NCBI GenBank assembly: GCA_020631315.1
Contig: JAHDHM010000120.1
Location: 2,453 to 9,071, forward strand
Length of the DNA stretch: 6,619 nt
Origin: Acidimicrobiales bacterium
GTDB lineage: Bacteria; Actinomycetota; Acidimicrobiia; Acidimicrobiales; Poriferisodaliceae
Direction: 5' to 3'
Each line of letters starts with the position of its first letter. Within the stretch, counting starts at the first letter, position 1. Shown piece by piece: positions 5,014 to 6,619 of this stretch. Position numbers and translations under genes: made by a program. The notes below the pieces were generated by a model that was not told the DNA's origin, did not search any database, and saw nothing but the letters and a program-made list of their open reading frames with translations.

Positions 5014-5967
5014 TCAGTCGGGCAGGCCGACGCCGGCGATCTGGACGATCGCTTGCCATGCGGCTTCTTGGTGGTCGAGTCGGTCGATGTGCGGGTAGCT
5101 CATGCGGTGGAGTGGGCCGGACATCTTCTTGGGCTTCGATGCGTAGAAGCTCCCTGCGGCGTCAGTGCTCGGCAGCGCGAGCGCCTCGGCGTAACGGGCA
5201 GCGGCATCGCCCGCAGTTGCCGCCATGTTCATGCTCTTGGGCATGAGCTTGAGCATCGGGAGCATCACCTTGCGGGTGAGGAAGTTCGCGTTGCGGCCTG
5301 CCTGGGTGTCGGGGGTGCTCCCGGGTGACACAGCCATGGCGGTCATCGACTCGGGCAGACGTCGGTCGAGGGCAGCGGCCCACCAGGCGACGAAGAGCTT
5401 CGCCGTTCCGTAGGTGTCGTTCGGCTTGAACTTGGTTGGCTGCACGCCGCGGATCAGATCGACAGCTGCGGCGCTGAGGTCACCGTCGTGATGTTCGGCG
5501 GCGAGCTGGTCGAGGTCGGCGAGGCTCATCATCGGCACATCGCCACGCGCCGCCTCGGAGCCGGCGATCACGATGCGAGCGCCCTCGGCCAGCCCGCCGT
5601 CGGCGAGCAGCGCCATGACAAGGCGGTGGTGTCCGATGAGCGACGAGGCGAAGGTCAGCTCGATGCCGTCGTCGGTGAACCGTCGGTCGGCGGGGGAGAG
5701 CATGCCGGCGTTCAGGACGAGGGCGTCGAAGCGGCTGCCTACGAGTTCGCCGGCAGCCTGTTCGATGCCGCTTGGGTCACCGAGGTCGAGGGCGACCGAG
5801 CCGACGTGTGGGCGACCGGTCTGTTCGGCGATGCCACGTGCGGCTGCCGCGGCTCGGTCGCCGGTGCGGCCGGTGAGGGTCACGGCGTGGCCGGCCTCGG
5901 CGAACTGCACCGCCGCTGCGTGGCCGATACCGGAAGTGGCGCCGGTGATGAGGACTGCGTTGCTCAC
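5014..5967 (-). CDS. Short-chain dehydrogenase/reductase (SDR)
   Basis: A 317-residue NAD(P)-dependent oxidoreductase of the classical SDR fold. The cofactor motif TGATSGIG is at 8-15, and an Arg follows strand 2 (TGR, 32-34), which favours NADP(H). DLGD is at 61-64, NAG at 86-88, the catalytic Ser in IAGSEA is S137, and the Y-x3-K pair is Y186/K190 in YGTAK. SPGSTPDT at 214-221 is the post-catalytic loop. The length and long C-terminal part (about 230-317) resemble the retinol dehydrogenase/WWOX/protochlorophyllide reductase-like branch. The substrate is unknown. GTG at 5967 is chosen because AGGAG lies five bases upstream; the open frame continues to 6036 without another RBS. It is divergent from a TetR gene, with three operators in the gap covering its likely promoter, so it is probably the target of that repressor. 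Confidence 0.93.
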   Translation of the reverse strand: MSNAVLITGATSGIGHAAAVQFAEAGHAVTLTGRTGDRAAAAARGIAEQTGRPHVGSVALDLGDPSGIEQAAGELVGSRFDALVLNAGMLSPADRRFTDDGIELTFASSLIGHHRLVMALLADGGLAEGARIVIAGSEAARGDVPMMSLADLDQLAAEHHDGDLSAAAVDLIRGVQPTKFKPNDTYGTAKLFVAWWAAALDRRLPESMTAMAVSPGSTPDTQAGRNANFLTRKVMLPMLKLMPKSMNMAATAGDAAARYAEALALPSTDAAGSFYASKPKKMSGPLHRMSYPHIDRLDHQEAAWQAIVQIAGVGLPD

Positions 5968-5972
5968 GGTGA

Positions 5973-5977
5973 CTCCT
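5973..5977 (-). promoter_or_regulatory. RBS fixing SDR start
   Basis: AGGAG on the minus strand, five bases before the GTG at 5967. It places the start directly before the first beta strand of the Rossmann fold. Confidence 0.8.
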
Positions 5978-6021
5978 GTCAGGTGCCGATGCGTTCGGGC
6001 AACGGCCATTGGTCGATCGTT

Positions 6022-6035
6022 TGGACTGATGTCCA
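6022..6035. promoter_or_regulatory. TetR operator, site 1
   Basis: TGGAC-TGAT-GTCCA, extended to a perfect 8-4-8 palindrome GTTTGGAC-N4-GTCCAAAC at 6019-6038. It covers the expected transcription start of the SDR gene. Confidence 0.75.
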
Positions 6036-6039
6036 AACA

Positions 6040-6069
6040 ACCCTACAAACATGTTTGGACACTTGTCCA
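6040..6069 (-). promoter_or_regulatory. Candidate promoter of the SDR gene
   Basis: On the minus strand TGGACA (6069-6064) matches the TTGACA -35 box at five of six bases. After 18 bases comes TAGGGT (6045-6040), a TANNNT -10. The transcript would have a leader of about 65 bases. The -35 lies inside operator site 2 and the start inside site 1, which fits repression. Confidence 0.45.
6056..6069. promoter_or_regulatory. TetR operator, site 2
   Basis: TGGACA-CT-TGTCCA, a perfect 14-base palindrome with the same TGGAC-N4-GTCCA consensus, 34 bases after site 1. It covers the likely SDR -35 box. Confidence 0.78.
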
Positions 6070-6077
6070 GGAAATGT

Positions 6078-6091
6078 TGGACACGTGTCCA
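6078..6091. promoter_or_regulatory. TetR operator, site 3
   Basis: TGGACAC-GTGTCCA, a perfect 14-base palindrome, 22 bases after site 2. It sits just upstream of the tetR -10 box, where a -35 contact would fall. Confidence 0.78.
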
Positions 6092-6112
6092 GACGTCGAT
6101 CTCGGACGCTGC

Positions 6113-6118
6113 TACCGT
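6113..6118 (+). promoter_or_regulatory. Leaderless -10 box of second tetR
   Basis: TACCGT ends eight bases before the GTG at 6127. This matches the TANNNT spacing of leaderless actinobacterial genes and mirrors the TACGGT box of the first tetR. Operator site 3 ends 21 bases upstream of it. Confidence 0.5.
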
Positions 6119-6126
6119 CGAGGGTC

Positions 6127-6619
6127 GTGAAGCGCCTTCCCGAAGAGCTCGCCGCAAAGCTCGACTCCATCGCCGACGAGTTCCTCGCCGACGGTGCCGA
6201 TGCGCGCATGGACGCCGTGGCTGCTGCCATCGACGTGCCTCGGGCGACGCTCTACTACCACTTCTCCGGCAAGGACGACCTCGTCACACACTTCATGCGC
6301 GGCAAGATGCAGCGCGTCGAGCACTGCATCCGAGCGGCCCTCGCCGAGGGCGGCGAACCGCTCGATCGGTTCGCCGCGGCGCTGCGCGCTGCGGCTCAGG
6401 AGCTGGCATCCAACCCTGCGGTGTGCGTCAACATCATGGTGGCGATGGGTCGCATGGGGGCGATGGAAGAGCTCATGCTCGCCAGCGACCGTCAGGTCCT
6501 CGGCCCTCTGCGCGAAGTGCTGCTCGAGGCACGGGCGGTCGAGGGTCTCGACCTGCCCGATCTCGACGTGACGCTCTCCGCCGTCATGGGCGGCATCTAC
6601 ATGGCGACCGTCCAGCAAC
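6127..6619 (+). CDS. TetR-family repressor, cut by window edge
   Basis: The first 164 residues of a TetR-family regulator; the 3' end lies outside the window. The helix-turn-helix domain spans about 5-55 and includes VAAAIDVPRATLYYHFSGKD at 31-50, a clear TetR recognition helix and its following YYHF motif. Residues 60-164 are the start of the ligand and dimer domain, and the inducer cannot be told. GTG at 6127 is chosen because the whole first helix (residues 4-20) follows it and a TANNNT box lies eight bases upstream; GAGG is present but very close. It is divergent from the SDR gene over a 159-base gap with three palindromic operators, so it probably represses both itself and the SDR unit. 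The long open frame on the opposite strand is a shadow. Confidence 0.92.
   Translation, partial: MKRLPEELAAKLDSIADEFLADGADARMDAVAAAIDVPRATLYYHFSGKDDLVTHFMRGKMQRVEHCIRAALAEGGEPLDRFAAALRAAAQELASNPAVCVNIMVAMGRMGAMEELMLASDRQVLGPLREVLLEARAVEGLDLPDLDVTLSAVMGGIYMATVQQ

Noticed and set aside
6112..6618. 168-residue minus-strand frame at the right end
   Set aside because: It is the antisense shadow of the clear TetR gene, which has a helix-turn-helix domain and codon use like its neighbours.
1..6619. CRISPR array, tRNA, rRNA or insertion sequence
   Set aside because: No regularly spaced short repeats, no tRNA or rRNA sequence, and no transposase were seen on reading the window.

Overview
The window looks like chromosomal DNA from a high-GC actinobacterium. 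Third codon positions are nearly all G or C, GTG starts are common, and at least three genes appear to be read from leaderless promoters (TANNNT 7-8 bases before the start codon). A member of the Acidimicrobiia such as an Ilumatobacter relative would fit, but this is an impression from style and not a demonstrated placement.

Layout. Bases 1-357 hold no convincing gene. They carry two copies of an ~87-base direct repeat and two hairpins. Next, all on the minus strand, come a small metal-response unit and a regulator. The unit is a 45-residue peptide with 13 cysteines (959-1096) followed after 9 bases by an ECF sigma factor with its own cysteine-rich tail (358-948), of the CorE/ECF44 kind. The regulator is a TetR-family repressor (1276-1980). 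It is divergent from a membrane-anchored CHRD-domain protein (2095-2901, plus strand), and the gap between them holds two tandem operators TGAGA-N4-TCTCA. From 2918 to 5967 a minus-strand run follows: an SDR oxidoreductase (5014-5967), a multi-pass membrane protein of unknown role (4326-4985), a probable hairpin terminator, then two adjacent but unrelated class I SAM methyltransferases (3571-4260 and 2918-3517). A second TetR-family gene (6127 to the window edge, plus strand, cut off) is divergent from the SDR. Three operators TGGAC-N4-GTCCA lie between them.

How the parts work together. There are three regulatory modules. In the first, a cysteine-tailed sigma factor probably senses metal and drives its own unit, which also makes a metallothionein-like peptide; no anti-sigma gene is present. 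In the second and third, a TetR repressor faces its likely target across an operator cluster that covers the promoters of both genes. The two operator types share a 5-4-5 design but differ in sequence, so cross-talk should be low. The most novel item is the Cys-rich peptide and sigma factor pair.
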